DNA of 37,662 nt from NCBI GenBank assembly GCA_026991225.1, contig JALXCB010000169.1, forward strand, positions 1 to 37,662. The letters are read 5' to 3'. A program made the position numbers and the translations under genes. Each line of letters opens with the position of its first letter. Within the stretch, counting starts at the first letter, position 1. The stretch is from Anaerolineae bacterium. GTDB lineage: Bacteria; Chloroflexota; Anaerolineae; J102. Under the pieces are notes generated by a model, which had not been told where the DNA came from, did not search any database, and saw nothing but the letters and a program-made list of their open reading frames with translations. Positions 1 through 11,780 of the stretch are shown piece after piece.

Positions 1-124
1 GCCACGAAGACACGAAGAAAAGCCAAGGCACGACGTATTTTCCTTGATTTTTCCTTCGTGTCTTCGAAAAACTTCGAGCCTTCGTGGCTTTTGGCGGCCT
101 AAAGTCAAGTACGTTAGCAGTTAC
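1..124. mobile_element. GTAACTGCTAA-type MITE, subfamily b, cut by window start
   Basis: These bases are almost exactly the reverse complement of 19079-19202; I find one difference over about 123 bases. The right end carries the family terminal repeat (reads GTAACTGCTAACGTAC on the minus strand). The left end and its target duplication lie outside the window. The interior is made of the CACGAAG-type short motifs shared by the whole family, and no reading frame is credible. Near identity between copies 19 kb apart suggests recent spread or gene conversion. Confidence 0.8.
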
Positions 125-216
125 AATGCTGTACTTAAACTGAAAGCAAATTGAGACCAAGGCTTTTGATTTGCATTGGATCATCCATGAAAGGCGATTC
201 TCTGGCCGCGCTGCCG

Positions 217-341
217 CCCGCAGGTGAACCTGCGGGCTAAAAACGACGCCCCATGAATGGGGCTACGGTGCGTGTCGCGCGCCGCAGGAAGCCGGGTTCA
301 CCCGGCGTCGTTTCGTAGCCCGGAGCTTCAGCGCCGGGTGG
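217..341. repeat. Hairpin repeat family E, copy 1
   Basis: About 125 bp made of four consecutive small hairpins, including GCAGGTGAACCTGC and GCCCCATGAATGGGGC. A second copy lies at 21572-21693. The two copies differ at paired positions in the stems (C-G to G-C in the first hairpin, A-T to C-G in the second), so the pairing is kept while the bases change. The flanks 125-216 and 342-453 hold nothing I recognise. Confidence 0.75.
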
Positions 342-453
342 CCGAGGCCGAAAACGCCTGATTTCAAAATGCGTTTAGTTTAGATGTCGAGACAATTGGG
401 CGCATTGTGTTCGGCTGTTTTTTCCAGCCTCTCGTTCTCGAAAAGCTGGAAAA

Positions 454-526
454 TGAGCCGGGCAGGAATCGAACCTGCGACCCGCGGATTAAAAGTCCGC
501 TGCTCTGCCAACTGAGCTACCGGCCC
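454..526 (-). tRNA. tRNA-Lys (UUU)
   Basis: On the minus strand the 73 bases fold as a complete cloverleaf. The acceptor stem is GGGCCGG/CCGGCTC with one G-U pair, the D arm is GCTC..GAGC, the anticodon stem is GCGGA/TCCGC with loop CTTTTAA, and the T arm is GCAGG-TTCGATT-CCTGC. Anticodon TTT reads lysine codons AAA and AAG. The discriminator base is A and CCA is not encoded, so the CCA end must be added by tRNA nucleotidyltransferase. The gene stands alone among repeats. Confidence 0.96.
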
Positions 527-639
527 GCGGCTTTAGTTTAGCACAGAAGAAGGCTTCTTTTCAAGAAATGGATTGGCTGAAAATGAACAGTATTCGGGAA
601 CAAGGTGGGAAGGCGTATGCGCATTCCTGATCTCGCAAA

Positions 640-730
640 ATGAAAGTGTAAATCGGGAAACCGGCAGACCAGGAAATTGGGCGGATGACCGTGATGGCCC
701 GGTTTCTTGGTTTTCTGATTTCCTGCTTTG
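640..730. repeat. Imperfect inverted repeat related to family D
   Basis: The stretch contains a CCGGCAGACCAGGAAA-type arm and a loosely complementary CCCGGTTTC..GATTTCCTG arm. The same arm vocabulary (ACCGGTAGACCAGGAAAC) makes the cleaner hairpin at 8164-8234. No coding potential is visible. It abuts the start of repeat B copy 1 at 727. Confidence 0.45.
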
Positions 731-1005
731 AAGATAGATTTGGAAGACGCAGATGATAAAGAAAAAATCTGTAACTGCTAACGTACCCCGGTTAACAAAC
801 CACAAAGGACACAAAGGCACGAAGAACACGAAGAAAAAATGGATAATTTCCCCTTTGTGTCTTCGTGTTCTTAGTGGTTTTAGATAACAACCGGTGACGA
901 CCTTAGTAGTTACAAAAATCTGCGAAAATCATCTGCGAAAATCTGCGTTGCGAAGCATCCGTGTCATCTGCGTTCTCATTTTCATCGGTATCGGCAAGGT
1001 GTTGT
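727..1005. repeat. Repeat family B copy 1, interrupted by a MITE
   Basis: The left part (727-770) starts with TTTGAAGATAGA and contains GACGCAGATGATAAAG. The right part (914-1005) continues with ATCTGCG-rich sequence and GCGAAGCATCCG. Uninterrupted family member 24020-24175 shows both parts joined. Between them sits the MITE at 771-913 with an 8-bp target duplication. Confidence 0.75.
771..913. mobile_element. GTAACTGCTAA-type MITE, subfamily a, copy 1
   Basis: 143 bp with terminal inverted repeats GTAACTGCTAACGT and, read from the other end, GTAACTACTAAGGT (11 of 14 or better). It is flanked by a perfect 8-bp duplication AAAAATCT (763-770 and 914-921). It has the same interior as the copy at 8971-9104. 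It encodes no transposase, so it would need one in trans. A GTAA end plus an 8-bp duplication is the published signature of the IS66 family; the assignment is inference. Confidence 0.88.
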
Positions 1006-1105
1006 TCGTATCGCCTGCTTGCTTGTCATTGGGATTCCTGTTCCGTCAATTGTCAAGGGGCAAATCGGTCAATCTGAACCATGCCAAAATCCGTAATTAG
1101 TGGAT

Positions 1106-1134
1106 GGATCATCCCCCCACGCGTGGAGGGAACC
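1106..1134. other. Lone sequence resembling a type I-E CRISPR repeat
   Basis: 29 bases with GGATCATCCCCCC, an ACGCGT centre and GGAGGGAACC form a stem with one mismatch. The layout (ATCCCC..GGGGAAC around a short palindrome) is that of type I-E repeats. Thirty-two bases downstream a weaker look-alike ends in TGCGGGGAAGG (about 1167-1193). There is no third unit and no cas gene, so this is at most a relic. Confidence 0.25.
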
Positions 1135-1292
1135 GACTCACCTCATACACTCCGCTAACCTTTTTCTAAGACAACGCAAATGCGGGGAAGGTATACTGAG
1201 AATGACGTTGAGCGGAACTTGCGCGCCCATTTGCTTTTTTCGAACATTGCGCCACGCACAACTGGGCCTGCGCAATCATCAAACGTCATGCG

Positions 1293-1509
1293 CTGGTTGA
1301 TTGACAAAACACGTTTAGATCTGCTTCAGTCGGGCATACCGTCGACTGAAGTCGCCCATTGCAGGCCTGCGGCCAGTGGACGGCCTGCACTGTCCTGGAA
1401 ACCAGGTCGACGAAGGTCGACCACAGGCGGGAAGCGCCTCAAGAGTCCGAGTTTACTCGGTCAATGAGGGCGAAAAGGAAAGCCTCAAGATTTGTCAGTC
1501 AATCAACGT
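1293..1509. mobile_element. Element F, copy 1 (MITE-like)
   Basis: About 217 bp, starting CTGGTTGATTGACAAA and ending near the complementary TTTGTCAGTCAATCAA. It matches 33458-33676 over most of its length, including shared CGACTGAAGTCG, GGCCTGCGGCCAGTGGAC and GAAGCGCCT blocks. No clear target duplication survives here, unlike copy 2. It lies 76 bp upstream of clpB and so may separate that gene from older upstream control sequence. Confidence 0.65.
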
Positions 1510-1585
1510 TCTACGTTTGACGCAACCACGCTCAACCCACGAATTCACATATCTCCAGTAATCTACGGAAAGGAGGACTTCATTC

Positions 1586-4219
<2,634 letters not shown>

Positions 4220-4242
4220 TCCCTCTCAACCGAACAGCCACA

Positions 4243-4282
4243 CCCCACCAGCCTCGTTTCTCGCGGGGCGGGTGGGGTTTTG
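4243..4282 (+). terminator. Probable terminator after clpB
   Basis: Stem CCCCACC (4243-4249) pairs with GGTGGGG (4271-4277) and is followed by a short T-rich stretch (TTTTGGCGTTTTGG). The loop is long, so strength is uncertain. Confidence 0.5.
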
Positions 4283-4363
4283 GCGTTTTGGATCAGGATT
4301 AGGATTGGATGAAGGGCGCTTTTGCATTGAAGTCACGCCTTGCACTAATCCCAATCCTACTCC

Positions 4364-4615
4364 TTAATCCTCCACCTCATCCCCCGCAATCGTCACATCC
4401 TCCCCGGCCTTCTCCAAAATCGCCATGAAATCCTCAGGCCGGGCACGGGCCATGCGTTCTCGGAAGTACGCTTCTGTACGCAACGCGGCCAGCTTTTCCG
4501 CCACCGCGACATTAATAAACTGATTGACGCTGGTTCCTTCTTCTTTTGCCACTTCCTTGAGCTCCTCAAGCAAGGAAGTTTGAAGACGAAAGGCATAATT
4601 GCTGGTTCGAGTCAT
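4364..4615 (-). CDS. Small ribbon-helix-helix protein (HicB/CopG-like)
   Basis: An 83-residue protein. The N-terminal half (about 4-48) has the pattern of a ribbon-helix-helix DNA-binding fold: a short beta strand YAFRLQ followed by helices LLEELKEVAKEEG and SVNQFINVAVAEKL. Such folds occur in antitoxins and small repressors. The acidic tail (to EVED) has no recognised domain. The start was chosen because GAGGAGG lies 8 bases before ATG 4615, and because a promoter sits upstream; a longer frame would add residues with no ribosome site. There is no partner toxin gene on either side, so a toxin-antitoxin role is unsupported here. It may be an autoregulatory orphan. Confidence 0.75.
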   Translation of the reverse strand: MTRTSNYAFRLQTSLLEELKEVAKEEGTSVNQFINVAVAEKLAALRTEAYFRERMARARPEDFMAILEKAGEDVTIAGDEVED

Positions 4616-4697
4616 TGTTCTATCCTCCTCAGCGCCTCGCCCGGGCGGATGACATCCACGCCAAAACGTGAGGCTGCTGGTTGAAAATGTCGGTAAA

Positions 4698-4726
4698 AAG
4701 ATATGACAAAGTGATAACCCTGTCAA
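4698..4726 (-). promoter_or_regulatory. Promoter of the ribbon-helix-helix gene
   Basis: On the minus strand TTGACA (4721-4726) and TATCTT (4698-4703) are separated by exactly 17 bases. The start codon lies about 80 bases downstream. Confidence 0.65.
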
Positions 4727-4890
4727 TCTCCAAAAACGTTCATCCACTTTTAATCCCCAACCTTCGATTTTAAGCAACACCATCGCCCCTTCGGGCGTAC
4801 AATAGAGTTGAAAGCACTATTGGGCATTGGGATCGACTGTCGCACAAGCCATCCCAATCCTGATCCTAATCCCAAACAAGGAGTCCAACC

Positions 4891-6411
<1,521 letters not shown>

Positions 6412-6445
6412 CCCTTCGACTCCGAAAACCATTCAGTGCGATTCC

Positions 6446-6490
6446 ACAGAAGCCCCGGCAACTCAGTTTGTCGGGGCTTCTGTTTGGTTT
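6446..6490 (+). terminator. Rho-independent terminator after htrA-like gene
   Basis: Perfect 12-bp stem ACAGAAGCCCCG (6446-6457) with CGGGGCTTCTGT (6472-6483), a 14-base loop and a T-rich tail. Confidence 0.85.
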
Positions 6491-6556
6491 CGCCCCGGCG
6501 TTCAGCAAAATCGGGCGACCGTTTTTCGCAAAGAGAGCGTACATGCGCATTTGGTT

Positions 6557-6586
6557 TTGAGACAAAGGTCAGATTTCCGATATAAT
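6557..6586 (+). promoter_or_regulatory. Promoter of the ferredoxin-NADP reductase gene
   Basis: TTGAGA (6557-6562) and a consensus TATAAT (6581-6586) are 18 bases apart, 52 bases before the chosen start codon. Confidence 0.7.
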
Positions 6587-6637
6587 GGTAGAGCCATCAC
6601 ATCTCGGGATTGCATTCACCCCCAGGCGATTTTGCTC

Positions 6638-7438
6638 ATGAACGCATCCAAATACAACGCTACCGTCGTCCAAAAGATCCTCATCCGTCCCAATCTCATG
6701 ATCCTGCGGGTCGCGACCGATGAGCCTCGCTCCCAATTCGCTGCGGGCCAGTATACAACCCTCGGGCTGTATGGCTATGAACCCCGATCGGAAAATTCCG
6801 AGCCCGAAGCCATCCCCAGCAAGCCGGACAAACTCATCCAGAGGGCCTATTCCATCGCCTCCGCCCGTCATGAGACCCAGCAGTTCGAATTCTATATCTC
6901 CCAGGTGAAGACGGGCCAGCTCACGCCCCGGCTCTTTCATCTCGAGGTGGGCGATCGTCTGTTCATGGGCAGGCGCATTGTGGGCGTGTTCAACCTTTCC
7001 GATGCGCCCAAAGACAAAGACGTCGTCATGATCGCCACGGGAACGGGCATCACGCCTTACATCAGCTTCCTGCGCTCCCATATCATGGAACGTCCTGAGA
7101 GCAAAATGGTCGTGGTGCAGGCTGCGGCGCATCAGGGCGATCTGGGCTATTTCAGCGAACTCGCATTCCTGAACAATGCTTTTCCCAACTTCTATTATCT
7201 CCCAACGCTGACTGATGCAGACGACCTCTGGCCCGGCTACCGCATGTGGATCGAGGAAATGCTGGAAGCGGGCGTGTTGGGAAAAGAAGCGGGCGTCGAA
7301 TGCCATCCAGAAAAGACGCATGTCTACCTGTGCGGCAATCCCACCATGGTGGAAAACGTCTCGACATGGCTGGTTGAACATGGCTACCAGAAGAAGACGC
7401 GTAAGACCGAAGGAACCCTATTCGTCGAGGAATTCTAG
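6638..7438 (+). CDS. Ferredoxin/flavodoxin-NADP+ reductase
   Basis: A 266-residue cytosolic FAD enzyme that passes electrons between NADP(H) and ferredoxin or flavodoxin. The FAD domain contains RAYSIAS (69-75), the NADP domain contains ATGTGITP (133-140), and CGNP (232-235) is the usual late nicotinamide-contact motif. The tail LFVEEF resembles the aromatic-capped ends of bacterial Fpr-type reductases. The ATG at 6638 was chosen because it lies just downstream of a good promoter and fits homolog length, although the ribosome site (AGGCG) is weak. It is followed 46 bases on by a membrane protein, which may be cotranscribed. The electron partner is not in the window. Confidence 0.88.
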   Translation: MNASKYNATVVQKILIRPNLMILRVATDEPRSQFAAGQYTTLGLYGYEPRSENSEPEAIPSKPDKLIQRAYSIASARHETQQFEFYISQVKTGQLTPRLFHLEVGDRLFMGRRIVGVFNLSDAPKDKDVVMIATGTGITPYISFLRSHIMERPESKMVVVQAAAHQGDLGYFSELAFLNNAFPNFYYLPTLTDADDLWPGYRMWIEEMLEAGVLGKEAGVECHPEKTHVYLCGNPTMVENVSTWLVEHGYQKKTRKTEGTLFVEEF

Positions 7439-7484
7439 CTTCGTCCGGCAACCATACCCTCCCCAGATATCCGCCTGATTTTCG

Positions 7485-8096
7485 ATGACCTCCATCCGAC
7501 AAATCCCTTACCGCCTTTTGACGTTCATTTTCATCGCCCTCTGGCTGACCCTGTTGTTCCTCACGCCGCCGGAGCGCACATTGGGAACCTTGATCCGGTG
7601 GATTTTCGCACACGGGTCCCTGACCCAGGCTGCCGTCTACGTCTTTCTGGTGGCTGCATTGCTATCTGCGGGCTATCTGCTGGGAAACGACAATCTCTAC
7701 GCCTGGATGACGACGGTGGCAGTGATTGCTTTCGTCTTGTGGGCGTTGGGGTTCATCATCTCCATGATCCCCGCGCGCATCGCCTGGGGCGTATTCGTCG
7801 ATCTAAACGAGCCCCGCACCCAGATGACCTTGCGGGTGTTGGCCGTGGGCGCGGTCTTTCTGGTAGTGGCCTGGTGGGTGCATCAGCCCAAATTCACCGC
7901 CATTGCCATCATCTTGTTCGCCTTCGTCCTTCTCTTTCTGGTGCGAAGCACCGCCATCATCCGTCACCCCGCCAACCCGGTGGGGGAATCCCCAAGCCCC
8001 ATCATTCCCCTGGTGTATTCAGGCGTCCTCCTGTCCGCAGTGCTGGGCTCCATTTCTCTGGCCGGATGGCTGGTGAATCGAAAACGCGTTCCATGA
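7485..8096 (+). CDS. Six-helix membrane protein of unknown function
   Basis: I do not recognise the family. The 203 residues hold about six hydrophobic segments (roughly 9-27, 47-66, 72-95, 115-132, 137-154, 174-196), short polar loops and a basic C-terminus (NRKRVP). No catalytic or binding motif stands out. The position directly behind the ferredoxin-NADP reductase on the same strand hints at cotranscription, but nothing shows a shared job. Codon use and GC match the neighbours. The hairpin repeat at 8164-8234 may end transcription. Confidence 0.7.
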   Translation: MTSIRQIPYRLLTFIFIALWLTLLFLTPPERTLGTLIRWIFAHGSLTQAAVYVFLVAALLSAGYLLGNDNLYAWMTTVAVIAFVLWALGFIISMIPARIAWGVFVDLNEPRTQMTLRVLAVGAVFLVVAWWVHQPKFTAIAIILFAFVLLFLVRSTAIIRHPANPVGESPSPIIPLVYSGVLLSAVLGSISLAGWLVNRKRVP

Positions 8097-8163
8097 CGGG
8101 GTCGAATCGCGGGCGCACCCGCGCCAATATGGACGAAAATGGTGATCAGTAGCCCGATAAACC

Positions 8164-8234
8164 GGTAGACCAGGAAACCAGGAAAACCGAGCCGATTCGA
8201 TTCCCCGCCCGGTCTACTGGTTTCCCGGTCTACC
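8164..8234. repeat. Hairpin repeat family D between convergent genes
   Basis: Arms GGTAGACCAGGAAACCAG (8164-8181) and CTGGTTTCCCGGTCTACC (8217-8234) match at 17 of 18 positions around a 35-base loop. It lies between the ends of two convergent genes, where it could work as a two-way terminator, though there is no U-run. A degraded relative lies at 640-730. Confidence 0.7.
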
Positions 8235-8263
8235 AAATCGATTTCCAAAGCAGCCGCACGGGA

Positions 8264-8956
8264 TTATTCGATAATGCGGGGAATGCGACGGGCCCAATAC
8301 ACCCAATAGAAATCTTCCAACGCAGCCACTAACTCGTCAGGAATGGCGTCATCGGTTTCGAAAAGCTGGATGGCTTCGCCTCCGCGGTGTCGGCGTTCGA
8401 CGCGAGAGAAAGCGATATTCAGTTCGTAATCGAGAAACAGGCCCGTAATCACATGGATCGTGCCCGGCCGATCCTCCGCCACCACCAACAACGCCTCATG
8501 CTCGCCCGTGAAGCTGATGGGATAGCCGTTTACCGCCCGGATTTCGACCATGCCTCCGCCCACCGACGCGCCCACGACCTCCACTTCCTGATCGCCGGCC
8601 TGCAAAGTCATCATCACCGAATTGGGGTGCGCGTCCTCGCCCAGGTCCACCTCTCGAAAGATGACCTCCATGCCCGCGGCTCGGGCCAAATCCAGGCTCT
8701 CGCGGATGCGGGGATCATCGGTGGCCATGCCAAGCAGCCCGGCCACCAGCGCCCGGTCCGTCCCATGTCCCCGCCCCGTACGCGCAAACGAGCCATGCAA
8801 CCCCAGGATGGCGCGCTGGGGCTGCGCGCCCAGGATGGCCCGCCCCAATCGCCCCAACCGCACCGCGCCCGCGGTGTGAGAGCTGGAAGGCCCGACCATA
8901 ATCGGGCCGATGATGTCGAAAGCGGAGATGGCTCGTTTTGTCATGCCTGGCGCCAT
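8264..8956 (-). CDS. sdaAB: L-serine dehydratase, beta subunit
   Basis: The beta chain of the iron-sulfur, two-subunit L-serine dehydratase, which deaminates serine to pyruvate and ammonia in the cytosol. The N-terminal domain shows the family motif GPSSSHTAGA (22-31), and residues from about 155 form an ACT domain, a small-molecule sensing fold common in this subunit. Length (230 or 226 residues) is normal. Start is uncertain: ATG 8956 or ATG 8944 (MTKRA), neither with a good ribosome site. The cluster-binding alpha subunit is not adjacent: downstream is a convergent gene and upstream is a MITE only 14 bases from the first ATG. Confidence 0.9.
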   Translation of the reverse strand: MAPGMTKRAISAFDIIGPIMVGPSSSHTAGAVRLGRLGRAILGAQPQRAILGLHGSFARTGRGHGTDRALVAGLLGMATDDPRIRESLDLARAAGMEVIFREVDLGEDAHPNSVMMTLQAGDQEVEVVGASVGGGMVEIRAVNGYPISFTGEHEALLVVAEDRPGTIHVITGLFLDYELNIAFSRVERRHRGGEAIQLFETDDAIPDELVAALEDFYWVYWARRIPRIIE

Positions 8957-8970
8957 GGGTGAGAATGAAG

Positions 8971-9104
8971 GTAACTGCTAACGTACCCCGGTTAACAAAC
9001 CACAAAGGGCACGAAGAACACGAAGAAAAAATGTATAAATTGCCCTTTGTGCCTTTGTGTCTTAGTGTTCTTAGTGGTTTTCGGGTGACGACCTTAGTAG
9101 TTAC
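8971..9104. mobile_element. GTAACTGCTAA-type MITE, subfamily a, copy 2
   Basis: 134 bp with ends GTAACTGCTAACGT and (opposite strand) GTAACTACTAAGGT, flanked by a perfect 8-bp duplication GAATGAAG (8963-8970 and 9105-9112). The interior matches the 771-913 copy. It sits in the upstream region of the serine dehydratase gene. Confidence 0.92.
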
Positions 9105-9132
9105 GAATGAAGAAAGGCGGTTCGCTGAGTCC

Positions 9133-9138
9133 ATTGTA
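9133..9138 (-). promoter_or_regulatory. Possible -10 box of the serine dehydratase gene
   Basis: TACAAT on the minus strand. The -35 position is poor (TTCCCC). If used, the transcript would run through the whole MITE before reaching the gene. The rest of 9105-9296 shows nothing else I can name. Confidence 0.3.
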
Positions 9139-9296
9139 GCGCAAAAAGCCCTGCAGGGGAATCTTCATCATTTCGTCACATGGCCGTTAAACCGATGTCA
9201 CATTCAGGGGCTAAGGTGAAGGGCGCGACTCTGTTTTTCCGCGCGAATGGATTTTTTCACCCCCTATCCCCCTGCCAAAAAGGAGATCGAATCGTT

Positions 9297-9770
9297 ATGG
9301 CTCGCCGACGCAAAGCCAAAACCGCCGCCGCCCGCAAGACTTCCCAACGGAATCCCGCCCAATTCATCGCCCCGGGCGCCCTCATCTTCGGAACTATCCT
9401 TGTCATCGTCCTGGTGGTCTATTCCCAGCTCGGCCGCAACGCCCCCGCGGCCGTGGCCGCGGATGAAGAAGTGCTGGCTTTGGGCGAGCAGGTCTATAAC
9501 ACCACCTGCGCCGCCTGCCATGGCGAGAACGGCGAAGGTTATGGCATTCCTCAAGCGCCCGCGCTCAACGAAACCGAGCACGCCTGGCATCATCCCGACG
9601 GCCAGATCCAGGAGATCATCAAGAACGGCGGCAAAGTTATGCCCGCTCTGGGAGACCAGCTTACAGACGAGGAGATCGTGGCCGTGATACGCTATATCCA
9701 AACCTGGTGGACGGCTGACCAGTTGCGCCAGCAACAAGCCCGCAGCCTGCAATATCCATTGCAACAATAA
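9297..9770 (+). CDS. Membrane-anchored monohaem cytochrome c
   Basis: A 157-residue electron carrier. The N-terminus is very basic (ARRRKAKTAAARK), followed by one transmembrane anchor (about 26-43), so the haem domain faces outward. The haem site is CAACH (Cys71, Cys74, His75) and the likely sixth ligand is Met115 in KVMPAL. The fold is class I cytochrome c (Pfam Cytochrome_C/CBB3 type). The ATG at 9297 is supported by AAGGAG about 11 bases upstream and by the sensible anchor it produces. It stands alone, so the oxidase or reductase it serves is not in the window. Confidence 0.88.
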   Translation: MARRRKAKTAAARKTSQRNPAQFIAPGALIFGTILVIVLVVYSQLGRNAPAAVAADEEVLALGEQVYNTTCAACHGENGEGYGIPQAPALNETEHAWHHPDGQIQEIIKNGGKVMPALGDQLTDEEIVAVIRYIQTWWTADQLRQQQARSLQYPLQQ

Positions 9771-9799
9771 ACGCCGCCACGACGATTTCTTCTCATTCG

Positions 9800-9867
9800 A
9801 CACGGATAAAAGGAAACGCGGATGAAAAGCTGAAAAATTTGCTATCCGTGTTTCTTCCTATCCGTGT
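9800..9867. repeat. Inverted repeat family H, copy 1
   Basis: Arms beginning ACACGGAT and ending ATCCGTGT, about 24 bp each with a few mismatches, around a 20-base AT-rich loop. Related copies are at 30505-30566 and inside MITE subfamily c near 25330-25360. Located between cytochrome c and merA. Confidence 0.65.
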
Positions 9868-9917
9868 TGAGACAATGGAAGGCGGAGTGTGGACTTCTTC
9901 TCATCGCTTCAATAATC

Positions 9918-11603
9918 ATGACAAACACGATCACCCTCAAAATCGACGGCATGACCTGCGGCGGCTGCGCCGCGCACGTGCAGGAAGCCCTGGCCCGCGT
10001 GCCCGGCGTCCTCGCCGCGCAGGCGCCTGGCGGGAAGTCGGGCAACGCCATCGTGCGGGCGGAGAACGGCGTCTCGGTCGATGTCCTGATCCGCGCTGTG
10101 GAGGAGGCGGGCTACCGCGCCTCCCTGCCCGAGGCCCCTGACATCCCCTCCGCCACGCCTCAGCCCGCCGCGCCCGCACCCGACTTCACCCTCACGCCCG
10201 CCCACGACTACGACCTCATCGTCATCGGCACGGGGGGCGGCGGCATGGCCGCGGCCATCCGCGGGGCCGAGCAGGGCGCGCGGGTCGCCATCATCGAGGC
10301 GGGAACCATCGGCGGCACCTGCGTCAACATCGGCTGTGTGCCCTCCAAGACCCTGATCCGGGCGGCGGAGCAGGCTCACCGCGCGGATCACAGCGCCTTT
10401 GCCGGGGTCAGAACCCTGACCGTGGGCATCGACTGGCCCGCCATCCGGGCGCAAAAGGATGCCCTGGTAGAGCAGCTCCGCCAGGAAAAATACATCGACG
10501 TGCTGGCCGCCTACCCCGACCAGATCACCCTCATCCGCGGCTGGGCCCGGCTCACGCCCGACCGCCAGGTGGCCGTGGGCGACCGTATCCTCTCCGCCCG
10601 CGCCATCGTCATCGCCACCGGCGCCCGCCCCCGCATCCTGCCCATCCCGGGCGTGGAGGAGACGGGCGCGCTGTCCAGCGCGTCGGCCATGGACCTGGAG
10701 CGCCTGCCCGGGTCCATGATCGTCATCGGGGGGCGCGCGGTGGCCCTGGAGCTGGGGCAGCTATTCGCCCGCCTGGGCGTGCGGGTCACCATCCTGCAGC
10801 GCAGCCCCCGCATCCTGCCCGAACATGAACCGGAGATCAGCGAAGCCCTGACCCGTTATCTGCAGGATGAAGGGCTGCGCGTGGTCACAGGCGTGCGCAT
10901 TCACGCCCTGCACCGCGAGGGTGAAAAGAAGGTGGTGGAGGCGGAGGTGCACGGCCAGGTCTTCACCATGAAGGCGGACGCCATCCTCATGGCCGCGGGC
11001 CGGGAGCCCAACAGCCGCGGCATGGGCCTGGAGGAGGCCGGGATCGAGCTGGACGATGGAGGCTTCATCATCGTGGATGAGCATCTGCGCACGTCCGCGG
11101 CGGGCGTGTACGCGGTGGGCGACGTCACCACCCTGCCCAAGTTCGTCTATACCGCTGCGGCCGCGGGGGGCGTGGCCGCGTCCCATGCCCTGGGCGATGC
11201 AAACGCCCGCCTGGACCTGACCGGCATGCCCGCGGTGGTCTTCACCGATCCTGCGGTGGCTGTAGCCGGGTTGACCGAGGCCCAGGCCCGGGAGCAGGGT
11301 TACGACGTGGAGGTCAGCGTGCTGGAGATGAAGCATGTGCCGCGGGCGCTGGCCGCGTTCGACACGCGCGGGCTGATCAAGCTGGTGGCCGATCCCGATG
11401 CCAACCAGCTTTTGGGCGCGCACATCCTGGCGCCCGAGGCGGGCGAGACGATCCAGGCCGCGTCCCTGGCCATCCGCTTCGGCATCCCCCTGTCATCCTT
11501 CCGCGACGCCCTCTTCTCCTATCTTACCAACGTGGAGGGATTGAAGCTGGCCGCGCTGGCCTTCGAGAAAGCCCCGGCCATGCTCAGTTGCTGCGCGGGA
11601 TAA
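9918..11603 (+). CDS. merA: Mercuric reductase MerA with N-terminal HMA domain
   Basis: A cytosolic FAD/NADPH enzyme that reduces Hg(II) to volatile Hg(0). The 561 residues hold a metal-binding HMA domain (GMTCGGCAAH, Cys14/Cys17), a Pro/Ala linker, the redox-active pair in GGTCVNIGCVPSK (Cys135/Cys140), a dimerisation domain with SYLTNVEGLKLAA, and the C-terminal vicinal cysteines LSCCAG (558-559) that hand mercury to the active site of the partner subunit. All hallmark residues of true MerA are present, not only those of the wider disulfide reductase family. The start ATG 9918 gives the natural HMA N-terminus, though no ribosome site is visible. No merR, merT, merP or merB is adjacent. Confidence 0.95.
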   Translation: MTNTITLKIDGMTCGGCAAHVQEALARVPGVLAAQAPGGKSGNAIVRAENGVSVDVLIRAVEEAGYRASLPEAPDIPSATPQPAAPAPDFTLTPAHDYDLIVIGTGGGGMAAAIRGAEQGARVAIIEAGTIGGTCVNIGCVPSKTLIRAAEQAHRADHSAFAGVRTLTVGIDWPAIRAQKDALVEQLRQEKYIDVLAAYPDQITLIRGWARLTPDRQVAVGDRILSARAIVIATGARPRILPIPGVEETGALSSASAMDLERLPGSMIVIGGRAVALELGQLFARLGVRVTILQRSPRILPEHEPEISEALTRYLQDEGLRVVTGVRIHALHREGEKKVVEAEVHGQVFTMKADAILMAAGREPNSRGMGLEEAGIELDDGGFIIVDEHLRTSAAGVYAVGDVTTLPKFVYTAAAAGGVAASHALGDANARLDLTGMPAVVFTDPAVAVAGLTEAQAREQGYDVEVSVLEMKHVPRALAAFDTRGLIKLVADPDANQLLGAHILAPEAGETIQAASLAIRFGIPLSSFRDALFSYLTNVEGLKLAALAFEKAPAMLSCCAG

Positions 11604-11711
11604 GGTTGCGGGAAGGCTTTCGCGAGACCAACGCCTGGCTGGCGGCCCTGACCGGCTACCGTTTTCCGCCCGAATTCTATACGGTGGACCAGTGGGGGCT
11701 CTTTCAACAGC
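11591..11711 (+). pseudogene. Possible coding relic after merA
   Basis: In the +2 frame about 40 codons (RETNAWLAALTG.. then ..FPPEFYTVDQWGLFQQ) have codon use and composition like a real protein, but there is no proper start and the frame soon becomes meaningless. A second short frame from 11712 starts with a hydrophobic stretch (MRLITGLLGALGLMGFALP) and then runs into the antisense of the ATPase gene. I do not recognise the protein. It could be a remnant left by a deletion. Confidence 0.3.
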
Positions 11712-11780
11712 ATGATGCGGTTGATCACGGGGCTTCTGGGCGCGTTGGGGCTGATGGGGTTCGCGCTGCCATTGGCTTTT

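Noticed and set aside
1168-1197. Promoter for clpB at TATACT (1192)
   Set aside because: The -35 (AAGACA) is weak and the site is about 390 bases upstream with element F in between; too uncertain to list.
1284-1519. Target duplication for element F copy 1
   Set aside because: The best flanking match (ACGTCATGCG against ACGTTCTACG) agrees at only 7 of 10 and does not fit the element end.
533-1561. Several 60-100-codon frames in the repeat-rich leader
   Set aside because: They are translations of dispersed repeats (CACGAAG motifs, repeats B and F) that recur at other places in other frames.
4364-4615. Toxin-antitoxin pair at the ribbon-helix-helix gene
   Set aside because: No second small gene overlaps or adjoins it; the downstream neighbour is the end of clpB.
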